64,000 bases of DNA, taken from Prosapia bicincta (taxonomy: Eukaryota; Arthropoda; Insecta; Hemiptera; Cercopidae). A program made the position numbers and the translations under genes. The notes beneath the pieces were generated by a model, which did no database searches, had not been told where the DNA came from, and saw only the letters and a list, made by a program, of their open reading frames with translations. The stretch spans positions 242,980,823 to 243,044,822 of the forward strand of contig JBAIZL010000005.1 in the NCBI GenBank assembly GCA_036971475.1, read 5' to 3'. This document shows positions 45,340 through 57,345 of this stretch, one piece after another (positions within the stretch are counted from its first letter, which is position 1; each line of letters starts with the position of its first letter).

Positions 45340-45680
45340 TATATATGTGCACTTACCTCGTGTGGCCTTGGTGTTATGTGAGTGTGTCTACCTGCTACGC
45401 CTCTATACAGAGTAGCTTACATTGTGTGGATTTGGTGTTATATGGAGGTCCCTAACCTGTGGATATGTAGGGGATCTCTTACTTCGTGTGGTCTTGGTGT
45501 TATTTTGAGGTGACTACCTGCTACGCCTCTATATAGGATCTCTTACCTTGTGTGTCCTTGGGTCATGTGAAGGTGTCTATTTGTTATGCCTCTGTGTAGG
45601 ATCACCTACTTCGTGTGGCCCTGGGTGTTATATGTAGGTGTCTACCTGCTACGCCTCTACATTGTATCACCTATCCTTGG
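45110..45680 (+). repeat. ~62-bp minisatellite, ~9 copies, with an embedded (TA)n
   Basis: Units combine GTGTCTACCTGCTACGCCTC, TATATAGGATC, TTACCTTGTGTGGCCTTGG and TGTTATGTGA. Copies are diverged. In one unit the TATATA word has expanded into the (TA)n tract at 45283-45334. Confidence 0.88.
45283..45334. repeat. (TA)n microsatellite inside a minisatellite unit
   Basis: About 52 bp, at the site where sister units read CTCTATATAGGATC. Confidence 0.95.
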
Positions 45681-46763
45681 TACTATCATTGATGGCTTAC
45701 AAATACATTGAAATGGGCCTCAGAATGAAAAAACGTGCTTTGAAAAAACTAAGTTTTGTATATTTACAAATAAACGAGTTGTTTTAAACTTTATGGAAAA
45801 CAGAAACATTACACTCAATTAATTATTTAATAAAATCATGTGTAAAAAATAAAGGAATATAATTTCAGATATTCTGTTTGTATAAACTTTTGTTGAATAA
45901 ATTAAATGGCTTTAATTACCTCTATGGAAATACTTTAATAAAAGTAAAATTTACACAACTCCTCTAAAGAGAGTAGAATACGATTATCTTCTTCAGCTGG
46001 TATTATGTAAAATTAGTAAATGCATCCAAATATTGCCAGTAACATTGTAAAACAATATGTACAGTAATAACAAATAGATTGAAAAAACAAAAACTTTAGA
46101 GCGAAAGAACTCGCGTGGGCCGCTTCATGAAGATGTTCTTCAAACGGAAGTTTTGACACAGTTGGGTATTGTCTGACAACACATTCTTTGTAAATAACTG
46201 TAGAAGCCTTCTGGTTTGTGTTTTGTCTGCCCAACGTATATTTTTATTCGGGTCTTCACCGGCGGGCAGCATCATGATTGGTGGATACATGTTAATGGCG
46301 CGTCAACGTGCAATCTCCCTTCGCTAGGCTATTAATTAAGTAATTTGGTTTTTTTGTGGGTGTTTGTAAATTTTGTCTTTGGAATGTTGAGTATATTTTT
46401 TATGTCTTCAGTGTTTGATTAGTATCAGAATTCTTGTACAGTGGTAATAAAAAATGTAGAAATCCAAGCATGTTGGAAAACTATTTTTTTTTTTATTATT
46501 TGGTATCCCGCTAAAATTTAAAAATGTAGGAAATAGAACGATGTGTTTTACTCAAAATCCTTCAAGGGTGAGTCTGGAGTTTGCTATAAGAAAACAAAAG
46601 ATTTTTTCCATATAAGATAGACAGCTAAGGGCGTTTATTCTACTAAAGATAAATCTAAGTAAAAATGTAAACGTAACAGATTTAATAAACAGATTTTTAC
46701 ACAGAAAAAATTATTTGCAGTTAAAACTGTATGCAGTATTGTCAAGTAATTAGAGCACAGTAG
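45681..46763. other. Gene-free stretch with a GC-richer patch
   Basis: About 46090-46320 is GC-richer, with overlapping minus-strand frames (for example PAGEDPNKNIRWADKTQTRR). No domain or splice structure was recognised; exon or transposon fragment cannot be decided. Confidence 0.3.
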
Positions 46764-46830
46764 AGTCTTGAAATTCCGAATCCCGATAATTCGACGTTCC
46801 GTTAAATTCGAGCCTATTTGCGTTTGAACC
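46764..46830. mobile_element. Possible Tigger-like terminus
   Basis: CACAGTAGAGTCTTGAAATT, followed by CCGAATCCCGATAATTCGAC, resembles the CAGTAGARTCTCGA...CCGA ends of Tigger elements. It lies just left of the 50-bp array. The matching right end was not identified with confidence, although 48730-48830 holds CGGGTTTTCGG and ends CACTGTA. Confidence 0.4.
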
Positions 46831-46862
46831 TATTTTATCTATTTGAAAGAAAATTATAAATT

Positions 46863-48629
46863 GGGCTTCCAAAAAATGTTTATAATCTGCAAAGGAAATA
46901 GTCAGGCTTCCAAGATATGTTCATATCAATACTGTATGCAAAGGAAATGACTCGAGCTTCCAAGATATGTTTATATTAATACTGTATGCCAAACAAATGA
47001 CTCGAGCTTCCAAGATATGTTTATATTAATACTGTATGCAAAACAAATGACTCGGGCTTCCAAGATATGTTTAATATATTAATACTGTATGCAAATCAAA
47101 TGAGACGGGCTTCCAAGATATGTTTATATTAATACTGTATGCAAAGGAAATGAGTGGGTCTTCCAATAAATGTTTATATCAATACTGTATGCAAAGGAAA
47201 TGAGTCGAGGCTCCAAGATATGTTTGAATTAATACTGTATGCAAAGGAAATGAGTCGGTCTTCCAATAAATGTTTATATCAATACTATATGCAAAGGAAA
47301 TGAGTCGAGCTTCCAAGATATGTTTATATTAATACTGTATGCAAAACAAATGACTCGGGCTTCCAAGATATGTTTAAAATATTAATACTCTATGTAAAGC
47401 AAAAGAGTCGGGCTTCCAAGATATGTTTATATTAATGCTTTATGCAAAGGAAATGTGTCAAGCCCCAAGATATGTTTATATCAATACTGTATGCAAAGGA
47501 AATGAGTCGGGCTTCCAAGATATGTTTGTATTAATACTGTATGCAAAGGAAATAAGTCGGGCTTCCAAGATATGTTTATATTAATACTGTATGCAAAGGA
47601 AGTGAGTCGGTCTTCCAATAAATGTTTATATCAATACTGTATACAAAGGGAATGAGTCGGTCTTCCAATAAATGTTTATATCAATACTGTATACAAAGGG
47701 AATGAGTCGAGCTTCCAATAAATGTTAATATCAATACTGTATGCAAAGGAAATGAGTCGGTCTTATAATAAATGTTTGTATCAATACTGTATGCAAAGGA
47801 AGTGAGTCGGTCTTCCAATAAATGTTTATATCAATACTGTATACAAAGGGAATGAGTCGAGCTTCCAATAAATGTTTATATCAATACTGTATACAAAGGG
47901 AATGAGTCGGTCTTCCAATAAATGTTTATATCAATACTGTATACAAAGGGAATGAGTCGAGCTTCCAATAAATGTTTATATCAATACTGTATGCAAAGGA
48001 AGTGAGTCGGTCTTCCAATAAATGTTTATATCAATACTGTATGCAACGGGAATGAGTCGAGCTTCCAATAAATGTTTATATCAATACTGTATGCAAAGGA
48101 AGTGAGACGGTCTTCCATTAAATGTTTATATCAATACTGTATGCAAAGGGAATGAGTCGAGCTTCCAATAAAGGTTTATATCAATTTTGTATGCAAAGGG
48201 AATGAGTCGAGCTTCCAATAAATGTTTATATCAATACTGTATGCAAAGGAAGTGAGTCGGTCTTCCAATAAATGTTTATATCAATACTGTATGCAAAGGA
48301 AATGAGTCGGTCTTCCAATAAATGTTCATATTAATACTGTATACAAAGGGAATGAGTCGAGCTTCCAAGATATGTTTATATTAATACTGTATGCAAAACA
48401 AATGAATCGGGCTTCCAAGATATGTTTAAAATATTAATACTGTATGTAAAGCAAATGAGTCGGGCTTCCAAGATATGTTTATATTAATGTTTTATGCAAA
48501 GGAAATGAGTCAAGCTCCAAGATATGTTTATATCAATACTGTATGCAAAGGAAATGAGTCGGGCTTCCAAGATGTGTTTATATTAATGCGGTACGCAAAG
48601 GAAATGAGTCGGCATTCAATAAATGTAGA
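46863..48629 (+). repeat. 50-bp satellite array, ~35 copies, two subfamilies
   Basis: The monomer is GCTTCCAAGATATGTTTATA, then TTAATACTGTATGCAAAGGA, then AATGAGTCGG. Type A (CAAGATATG...ATTAATAC) occupies both flanks. Type B (CAATAAATG...ATCAATAC) dominates about 47590-48350, largely as alternating pairs (AGTGAGTCGGTC / GAATGAGTCGAGC) giving a 100-bp dimer. An A-type variant with TTTAAAATATTAATAC occurs at 47373 and again at 48425, with the same neighbours. A block of more than 150 bp is therefore repeated about 1052 bp apart. Confidence 0.95.
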
Positions 48630-51600
48630 TATAAAGTTTTATAAATAGATTTTGTACATTTGTAATTATAGTACTGTATTAGGGTTCATTGAAACACTTT
48701 TCATTTCTAATGCACAAGAACGTATTTCTGTGTAATCCGGGTTTTCGGTAAACCTCGCGGGTCTCGGTCCCATCTACCTCAGATTTTCGAAAATCTTCTT
48801 TATTAACATCTGATGCGATACACTGTAGTAAGGGACAAGTAGAATTTCAGTAAAATATATTAATAAATAGGAAGAAAAATGCAAGTACTTATCTCGTATC
48901 ACTCAAGTAACAGTAAAACATTTTAAGTATGGAAAATAATATTTTTCGTCGATTAATCAGGGAAGTCCCTTAAAAATGCATGTCACATTTAAGGAATATC
49001 CTCAAGTTTTTGCCTGAAATTCTGATTTCTTACATTAGAAAGTAAAGCGCCCTGGACTCCACTTGAATCTTATAAAGATAATCTGTCTATAAACTCAAAA
49101 TTCTGAAAGACTAAAATTTTCTTCTACGTTCTTTCTTTTCGTAATTAGGAAGAACATTCACAAAACAAGACTCTAACATTAATAGTTACTAACGGTAAAA
49201 GAGTAAAACAGGAAATAGGAAGGAAAAGGGGAACTTTTTATAACATTACAGTAGAGAAATAAACGGCGCTTGGTTGTTGGAGAGTATATAAACATTATTC
49301 ACGTGGATGAGGTTAAGCTCTTGCTAGTCTTGTAGAGGGCGCTGTCAACTCCTCTCCATAGACGCAATAGCTTAATAAAGCTATTTAAGGCTTCCGTGAA
49401 ATTCTAGTTTTCTGCAGAAATTGTCAAATAAAATGTTATTCCTTGAACATAATAATACACGTGCGAACATCTGAATTTTTAGTGATAAATTTACCTTCTG
49501 CGTATATTTCATAAAATAAGTTAAGAATGTATCGCTATTCGGAGCGAAACTGTAATGAATTTATATATTAAAAACCTCTCAACACAATTATTCTTATTGA
49601 CTTTATGTGAGTTTGCAAAGCAACCTTCCTCAGAGGCATAACAATAAACACTGAAGTGGTGAGTCATGTATTTATCTTGCTCGGTTTGATTATAGAACTA
49701 GTTCTTAACGATACAAGTCATTTTGTTTTTTTTTGACAGATTATAACAAAATTGAGTGAACTTTAAGAAATTATTCGCAGATTCCAGCCCTACCCTCCAA
49801 CATACCTACAAGCGGCCGCGGAATATTCTCACATAAATTTGCTTTTACTGTGTACACACACTTCAGAACTGTTTGTCTGTTGGCTGAAGCGTGGCGAACG
49901 AGTGACACTTAGAGCCACACATTTCTGATTAATGTCTCACATCTCAACTTACATGCAATCTTAGCTGAAGAACCCGCTTATCAAAACTCGAACATACGGC
50001 TTTAGATTCATATATGATTTTTGTTTTTGGAGCTAGTTTGGTTTTATTCCTTTAGATTTAGTTTGTTGTTAGTTTTTGCATACCCAAAATTTTCTATTCT
50101 AGTAGGAAAAATTATGCGTAGTTTCATGCTTCACTCATAAAAATAAATGTATTCAAAATTATTTTAGATAATATAAATAATAAACATAAATTGTAATACC
50201 GACTTTCAAAATAAGCTTTTAAAAATTTCAGTTCGATTTGTTTAATCTGTTTCAGATATATCCGGGTCATTACTGTTTGCAGGATATAACAATTCATTTT
50301 GCTATTTTGTTCATTTTAGGCTATAAATTATACTGCAGGGGCGTTTAAATCTTTTTTTGTAATTACGGGAGAGCCAGTAGTTATATGAAAAGAGCAATTT
50401 GGAGAGGCACATACTAGCGGATTAATATATAATAATCACCATAAATAATAATAATAACAATATTTCTAACATTTATTATTATTATTAACAAATAAAAGAC
50501 GTACACAAACTCACAAACTCACAAACTAATTATTTATTCACTAAGACGTGTTTCAATGACAAAGTCATCATCATCCATAAGTGTTGATACTACAAACTTT
50601 AACTTACAACTAAATGGTTGGTATTATTATTATATTTTATTATTACTATTTTGTATTGATAAACTGAAACTTGTTATCCTTGCCATTTTAATTCATTATT
50701 GGTGTCGATCTAGTGTCTCTCGCATGCTTCTGTATATAAATACTTCGATATGATTGAAAGCCGAGGCTTATAAGTTTTAATAAATTAAATAAAAATGTTT
50801 ATTCCGTGTTAGCTCCTCTATAGTGCTTAAATTTCTAAAAATATTTGGTACAACTTTTGTAATATGTTTTTCATACCTTGAATCCTTTTCCACAGTTACG
50901 TTTAATAAAAGTACTAAATAATAACTTACCTAATATTAATAAACAAATTCTCTAAAATTAGTTTCTTAGAAAGCTGACCTGAAATCACTTACGGACATCA
51001 AATTATTGCTGTTTTGGGACAGTAAAAATTTCATTCAATTTGGCGGGAAAAAATGTAATGGAAAAATTAACGTATCGTGTTATAGAAAACTATTTTCCGT
51101 TCATGTGATCGAAGCCTATAACAGCAATATTTTCTTTGGCCGCTGGAAGGTTAAATTTTGCTCATTTTATAGTGGTTCTAAAGTAACTTAAGTTTTTCAC
51201 TGCAAATCACCCACTAAAAACGAGACGCAATTAAAAAACCTGTTCTTTTCTTTAACCTATGAAATACTATTTCACCGTACAGTCTGAATTTATGCAACAA
51301 CTAACATTCCTGAGATGAACTTGTGGCGTTCCATGGAAGGATTCTGGCCTTAAAGGGATCTTTCGTGCGAATTGAGTTGTGATGATCACCAGCTTCGTTG
51401 GAGTAAGAAACAGAAATAAGGTTTTTTTGTGGAAACGGGGGCAAAAGTTTAAAATTGCATCGACACGTGATAAATACATGGAAAATTATTGTGGTGATAG
51501 AGGCAGTTGGTGCCGAGCTATTACAAAATGGGACAGAATCTTACACTTCTCTAGCAATAACAACAAATTCAAGATATGACCAAGGGAAAGAATACTACAA

Positions 51601-52574
51601 AAACCGAAAACAATAGGTTCATCCTAAGTCAATCTGTTCATAATTACCATAATAACTCAAAACCATCCTTATCAAACGCTAAGTGTTTTCGGTTCTCATA
51701 AATGGAATGGAAAATAAGAAAGGGGCATAACTGTAAAGAGACATTTGGTGTTCTTGGAGACGTGGGCTGCAGGCGACCAAAGATGCAATGAGTCAGTGGG
51801 TAAAGTAAGAGAGATATGAATGGCTATTAAAAAAGGAAAGATGGATTCCAAAATCATCCTATGAGGAATGATAGATAAAAGATATTTGAGCTGTCAAGAA
51901 AACTTGACAGTAACAAGCCAGCCAGTAGGAAATGAGAATTTTGGCTGCTTAACTGAAGTAGATGGTTCCTACTGTCGCCAACTGCAAATGAAATCAGAGC
52001 AAACTTGTGAGTAACCAAAGTTTGCAAAATAACAAAGCACATGGAAAAGAATGTATCAAAAACATAATTTTTTTCCATACAACCAATTACAAATGTTTGT
52101 TTACCGTTTTGAGCAAGAGTATAGTCTTCTCGGACAATATGAGATTAAGAGCAACTAATAGTCAGAACTCTGGAATAAAAAAAGGTGAACAGAATGACAA
52201 TGAAAACTGATACTAAGAGTAAATGTATCATGAGAGAGGACTAAGGCAGTATACCTGCAAGACCACGACCTTCACAGACATTAAACGGACGAATGCTGGT
52301 GGTACAGAATACGGGTTTTCCGTAATTGGAAGATTCCTAAACATGTTTCTTTATAATTACGGCTACTCGTGTTTTACGATTAAAATGACCTTATGTAAAG
52401 CTAATCTCGATAAATGAACTCTAGTCGTAAACTGAAAACTGAATGGTGTTACAATGAGAAGCTATTAGTGTGACAGACCAACTTCCGGTAAATATAATCC
52501 CTCCCAAATAGGTTTAGTACTTCCGGATGGACGATGCTAGTGTTATTATTAGTGAGTGCATAATGACGAAACTG
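48630..52574. other. Gene-free stretch
   Basis: No credible exon was found. Notable words are AGTATATAAA near 49284 with AGAGGGCGCTG (a CTCF-like core) about 50 bp downstream, and a short (ATT/AAT)n area at 50440-50490 beside the hammerhead-like motif at 50540. The frames at 51006-51579 and 52007-52417 are unrecognised. Confidence 0.35.
50530..50600 (-). mobile_element. Possible Penelope-like tail with degenerate hammerhead core
   Basis: On the minus strand: GGATGATGATGACTTTGTCA, followed by TTGAAACACGTC. A (C)UGAUGA box, a 4-bp stem (TGAC/GTCA) with a 3-nt loop, GAAAC and a closing GUC are present in hammerhead order. CACT and AGTG on either side could form part of stem I. The first C of CUGAUGA is A and there are two extra T before GAAA, so activity is doubtful. 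The recognisable order is seen; the PLE origin is inferred. Confidence 0.3.
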
Positions 52575-53060
52575 TGGTTCTAACATTGCGTCAAACAAAT
52601 GAATGTCTTTAAGAGACTTTAAAGTTTCTTTCGTGTGGTTCTAACACTACTTCAAACACTTTAACGCCTTTTAGAGTTTCTTTTGTGTAGCTCTAACATT
52701 CCTTCAAACACTTACACATCTTTTAGAGACTTTTAACGTTTCATTCCTGCAGACCTATCATCACCTCAAGCACTCGGACATCTTTTAGAGACTTCAACTT
52801 CTCTTTCGCGTGGCTCTAAAAATACACGAAACACTTGGACGTCTTTTAGAGACTTTAAAGTTTCATTCGTGTAGCTTTAACATTGCGTCAAACACTTGGA
52901 CGTCTTTTAGAGACTTCAACGTTTCTTTCATGTGACTCTAAGAATGAGTCAAACTCTTGACCGCCTTTTAGAGATTTTAACGTCTCTATTGTGAGGCTCT
53001 AAGAATGCGCCAAACATTTGAACGTATTTTAGAGAATTTAACGTTTTTACTATGAGGATC
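52575..53060 (+). repeat. ~61-bp minisatellite, ~8 diverged copies
   Basis: Units contain CTTTTAGAGACTTTAACGTT, TCTTTCGTGTGGCTCTAAC and ATTGCGTCAAACACTTGGAC. Divergence between units is considerable. Confidence 0.88.
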
Positions 53061-55111
53061 CTACCACGTCCTTTTGTCCCTTTTTTCGTAAAACGGATAT
53101 ATGCAACAAAGTTTATTCTTTTATCTTTAACTTAACAAATAAATAACGCTATAACTGAACAGATATATAAGCAAAACTATTTAAAATTTGTAGACATATT
53201 ATTAAAATATTTTTGGAATAAAGTTTTAAGAAAATTATCAATTACTCTATTTATCAAAATTGTAACACGTTTATTGGTACATTGAATGGGTATAAAGGTG
53301 GCTAATACCAGGAAAAAAGATATTAGAGTACTAGAGAAGATGTTTTGAATGGGCAAGGTTCGACAAAATATGAAATAGTTGAAATATTGTTTCAGAAATA
53401 ATAAAAGAATAAACACTCACGTGGAACGGACACAGGTGTAAGTAAATGGATAGGAAAATAATTGACTGGAAAACTACTGATAAAAATTTAAAAAAGAGAC
53501 AGGCCTTGTAATTCGGGAAAATGTGAGATGAGTGAAAGCATGACTGGAAGATGTTGCAGGAGGGAGAAGGACAGGATTTAATATTAAAAATTTACTCAAT
53601 CCAAGATTTATTCAGAGTTAAGAGTTATTCAGCAAGAATAACTTGCACTATTAACAAAAGTCAATAACTTTTCCGATTGGGAACATCCATCTTTGACTAC
53701 TGACTAGTTCTTGCAGTTATTGAAGCTTACATTAAATTCATATTGCAATAAGAAAACAATTTCTTGATTTTATATAATGTACAAATAAAGGTAATCGTTT
53801 CTTGTAATATTAAAAGAATGTAATATAGATCTAAAAAATAGTTAATGTAATATATATCACTAACGATTCTATTTTAAATTTCTGTTAAAAATTGAATTGT
53901 TTTAAACACAAATTGCAATTAATTTTTTGCTGATTAGTTTTAATATTTTTACCATTTTATTACAGCCTCAGTACCCTCAAGGTTACGCCCGTGACTACTG
54001 TTTGCTGCAGTTTGAGTTATCTTTTGTTTAGTAACAACTGTGAAGAATCTAGTTAGGTTTTCTAGAATACTTCCCTGTAGACAGGCTTGTGCATTATTTA
54101 AGCGAGTTTCACTAACTTTAGTAGATGATTTAATAAAGCATTTCAAGACAAACTCACGTGTTCAATGACTTTCAGAAGGACCAAATATTAAAGATTAAAA
54201 TCCTTTTTATCTTTTTATTTAAAAAAAAGTTTATTATTAATCAACTTCTTATAAATTTTACATATTAGGCCCATAATGTTATTTCTTCTAAATTGTATTT
54301 ATTATGAAAGCACATCAGCCCTATTCAACAGATACATGTACTACTAATTCTATAAAATTACCAGATGCGTTTTTGGTTTAAATTGGGCATATTAAATTAA
54401 CAGATATTAATTAATGTTTTAGACCAGATAGTTCGGTGAAGGAACTTTTCCTAGAGAAGAACAGACGTATAAAATATATTCTATTAGTCAAGTAAAGTAA
54501 AAATTAGTTTCAAATTTATAAACTCTGTTAATTTTATGACTCACAAATGAAATTATGGTCGTTAATGTTATTATCTAATCAGTTATTTGAAGAGTCATCG
54601 GTTTGCGTGGGCGTTAGAACAAACTTAATACCTTGTGATTTACTGTTTAAAAGGTCAAGTAATTTTTAAAAAAATCATCTTTGTATTCCTTTCTCTGTAG
54701 AAAGTTTTAATTAGTGACAGTCCTCTTGGAGTAAGTTAATCTACTCTATAAAAAATAAAATTTGAGTAATGTATTGTAATTACATGTTGTATTTGGAATA
54801 TTTGTTTTCATATAACATGATTTCCATTCAATACTAAACTATATGTGTGACAGTTTGTTTAATGAGATTGAAAACGCAAAAAGTCACAAAAAATTTAATA
54901 TTAGTACCGTGGGTGGATTCACATCGAGGATACAATGTCAAGGTCACAAATATTCAAGGTCACAAATTTTAAACAAACCTGTTTAAACACAAGTTATACA
55001 AAAATTCAATTTTATCCTTTTAACTTCAGTTTAGTGGCAAGTACTGAAAGAATAGGAAAAACAAAAACAAAGTTTTTATATTTGTTGATCCCATCTTCCA
55101 TGAGCTACTAG
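53061..55111. other. Gene-free AT-rich stretch
   Basis: No array, element end or coding exon recognised. The minus-strand frames at 53177-53416 and 53949-54146 have no known domain. Confidence 0.4.
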
Positions 55112-55374
55112 TTTTCACTAAAACACTTGTAAATATTTTACAAACTTGCCTATAGTAGCACTTAGTTATATTTGTTGAGGACGGCCGTTTCGGGAGATGC
55201 GTCCAATTGTCAACTCAGACAATGACAATGATGTGTCTCATTGTAACTCAGTTACGGTCTGAGTTTACAATGGGACACATCTCCGTCTTCGGACGGAACA
55301 GCCGTCTTCAACAAATATAACTAAGTGCTACTATAGGCAAGTTTGTAAAATATTTACTAGTGTTTTAGTAAAGA
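55112..55374. mobile_element. 263-bp foldback element
   Basis: Arms of about 80 bp pair almost perfectly. On the left are AATATTTTACAAACTTGCCT and AGCACTTAGTTATATTTGTT, and the right arm is their reverse complement. The middle pairs again: GATGTGTCTCATTGTAACTC with GAGTTTACAATGGGACACATC. The whole element can form one long hairpin with small bulges. No target duplication was defined and there is no coding content. Confidence 0.9.
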
Positions 55375-56854
55375 CAAACTATCTTCGTGGTATCATACAA
55401 ATCTCCCCATTTAATTTTGGGAAAGAAAACATTTTACAATTCCGTCCTATAATTAAGGCTCATTCAGGTTTAATTAAACTACCTGTAATTTTAAACTGTT
55501 TTAAACAATGTTTATGTATTTTAATTGTAACTAAATTCAGTTTATAGGCCTAATCAAAGCTGGAGTACTGATGCTTCATTTACATAAGACTGGTGTTGTT
55601 TCAACTTTTCTCTTGGCTCGACGGGTTGTGCATACTACCGTATCTTAGCCACGCCCACTCAGGTAAACCTAACCTTAATAACGCTTGCTCGATTCTTATA
55701 ATATTTCTGGTCATGCCACTTATCGCGGTCATGAATGAGATTATTCATGACTGCCCCGAGTATTGCTGCGGCCGGAAGGACCGTAGGTGCTGAATCTAAG
55801 GTGTTCAGAAAGAACAGGCCTAAAAAGAAATTAATTAATTTTATTTTTTAGATCGACAGAGTAATATCAGTCAAAAGATTAGTAAAATTAAACCGAAAAA
55901 TACCGATTTTTAGGCTTGTATAGGATTTTACATTATCTGAAATAATGATAGTTATTCTCTATTTATTATTTGATGTGTTTAAAAATATCTACGTCCTATA
56001 TCCAGTCTCCCATCCTCTCGGTCCATCTATATCTTTTTATCCTATTCTTTGTGTTTTATTTTTCGATTCATACCTCCTTTTTTCTGCCATCAAGAGAGGC
56101 CGTTAGGGTTTGCTTAGGAAGTCGATCATGAGGGATTTTTTTTTAACTAGTCGTTACCCTCAAAATTGTTGGGTACTAATAACTTCCTTACTTCCATGAT
56201 TTCTCTAATTCTCCTGTTAGTCTCTCTCTAATCTTGATTTACCTCTCACATGTCTTCATCTCTGTTACCTCTGGATGTGTCTTGCACACTTCCTACTCTA
56301 TGTGATAATACTGTTGGTATTTGTGTTATATATCCTCTGCTGGTTGTTATTTAATATTTATTGATCCCAAATGATACTTGTAATATAGTTAATTGCTTTC
56401 CTCCCCTTCTTATTTCTTTCTTCAATAATCTCGTTTACATATCAATGGTCAGCTACGTGTATCAGCTCACAATGCCGCACTACTCCAATGCCTAATGCCT
56501 CCAAAAAGTGACTTGTGTCTATTTATAAATTCTGGTCCAACAAGTAAAATAATAGTTAGGTTTAATCTTACCACAAATAGAAACAAGATTGCAAATTATG
56601 TTTTTTTTAGTAATGGTAAACTCACTTAACAGCGAAACTGATTCTGTCCTAATCAACTCATTCGTCGTAATCGCAGGTAGTTTTGTTACTTTATTATTTT
56701 TCCTTTTAATAAGGCAACATAATATTAATGTTTTTCATTGAAAAATAAAACCCTAAATGTCAAGTCACACTCATTAGTGTCATCTCATCACCGTTACATA
56801 TCAGAGAACAAAAATATTGTTTTGGAGCCCCAAAAGAAAAAGAGTTGGCCCCAG
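55375..56854. other. Gene-free stretch
   Basis: No recognised gene. About 55990-56420 is pyrimidine-rich. The frame at 55593-55793 is unrecognised. Confidence 0.4.
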
Positions 56855-57345
56855 AATGTCAGGTATGTATCAGTGCTCTCAGTACTGTATCAGTGCTACA
56901 TCAGTGCTCTCGGTACTGTATCTGTGCTAAGTGGTGTATCAGTGCTTTCAGTCCTGTATGGGAGCTCTAAATACTGTATCAGTGCTCTAAGTACTGTATA
57001 AATGGTCTCGATGCTGCAACAGTCCTCTCACTGCTAAATCAGTGCTCTTAGTACTGTATCAGTGCTCTCGGTGCTGTATCTGTGCTAATTGGTGTATCAG
57101 TGCTTTCAGTCCTGTATGGGTGCTCTAAATACGGTATCAGTGCTCTAAGTACTGTATAAATGGTCTCGATACTGCAACAGTCCTCTCACTGCTAAATCAG
57201 TGCTCTCAGTACTGTATCAGTGCTATATCAGTACTCTCAGTGCTGCATCAATGGTCTCAATGATCTCAGTGGTGCATCCGTGCTCTCATTGCTGTATTAG
57301 TGGTCTCAATGTTACACCAGTGCTCTCAGTGTTGTATTGGTGTGT
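56855..57345 (+). repeat. ~20-22-bp minisatellite with a ~158-bp higher-order period
   Basis: The basic unit is TCAGTGCTCTCAGTACTGTA. A block starting TCAGTGCTCTCGGTACTGTA and including TCTGTGCTAAGTGGTGTATC, CAGTCCTGTATGGG and TCTCACTGCTAAATCAG occurs at 56901 and again at 57059 in the same order. Array edges grade into unique sequence. Frames here encode only repeat-derived Val/Leu/Ser/Tyr/Cys strings. Confidence 0.9.

Noticed and set aside
46863..48629. CRISPR-like array
   Set aside because: Units are contiguous 50-bp tandem repeats with no unique spacers, in a eukaryotic setting. The same holds for the 93-, 98- and 103-bp arrays.
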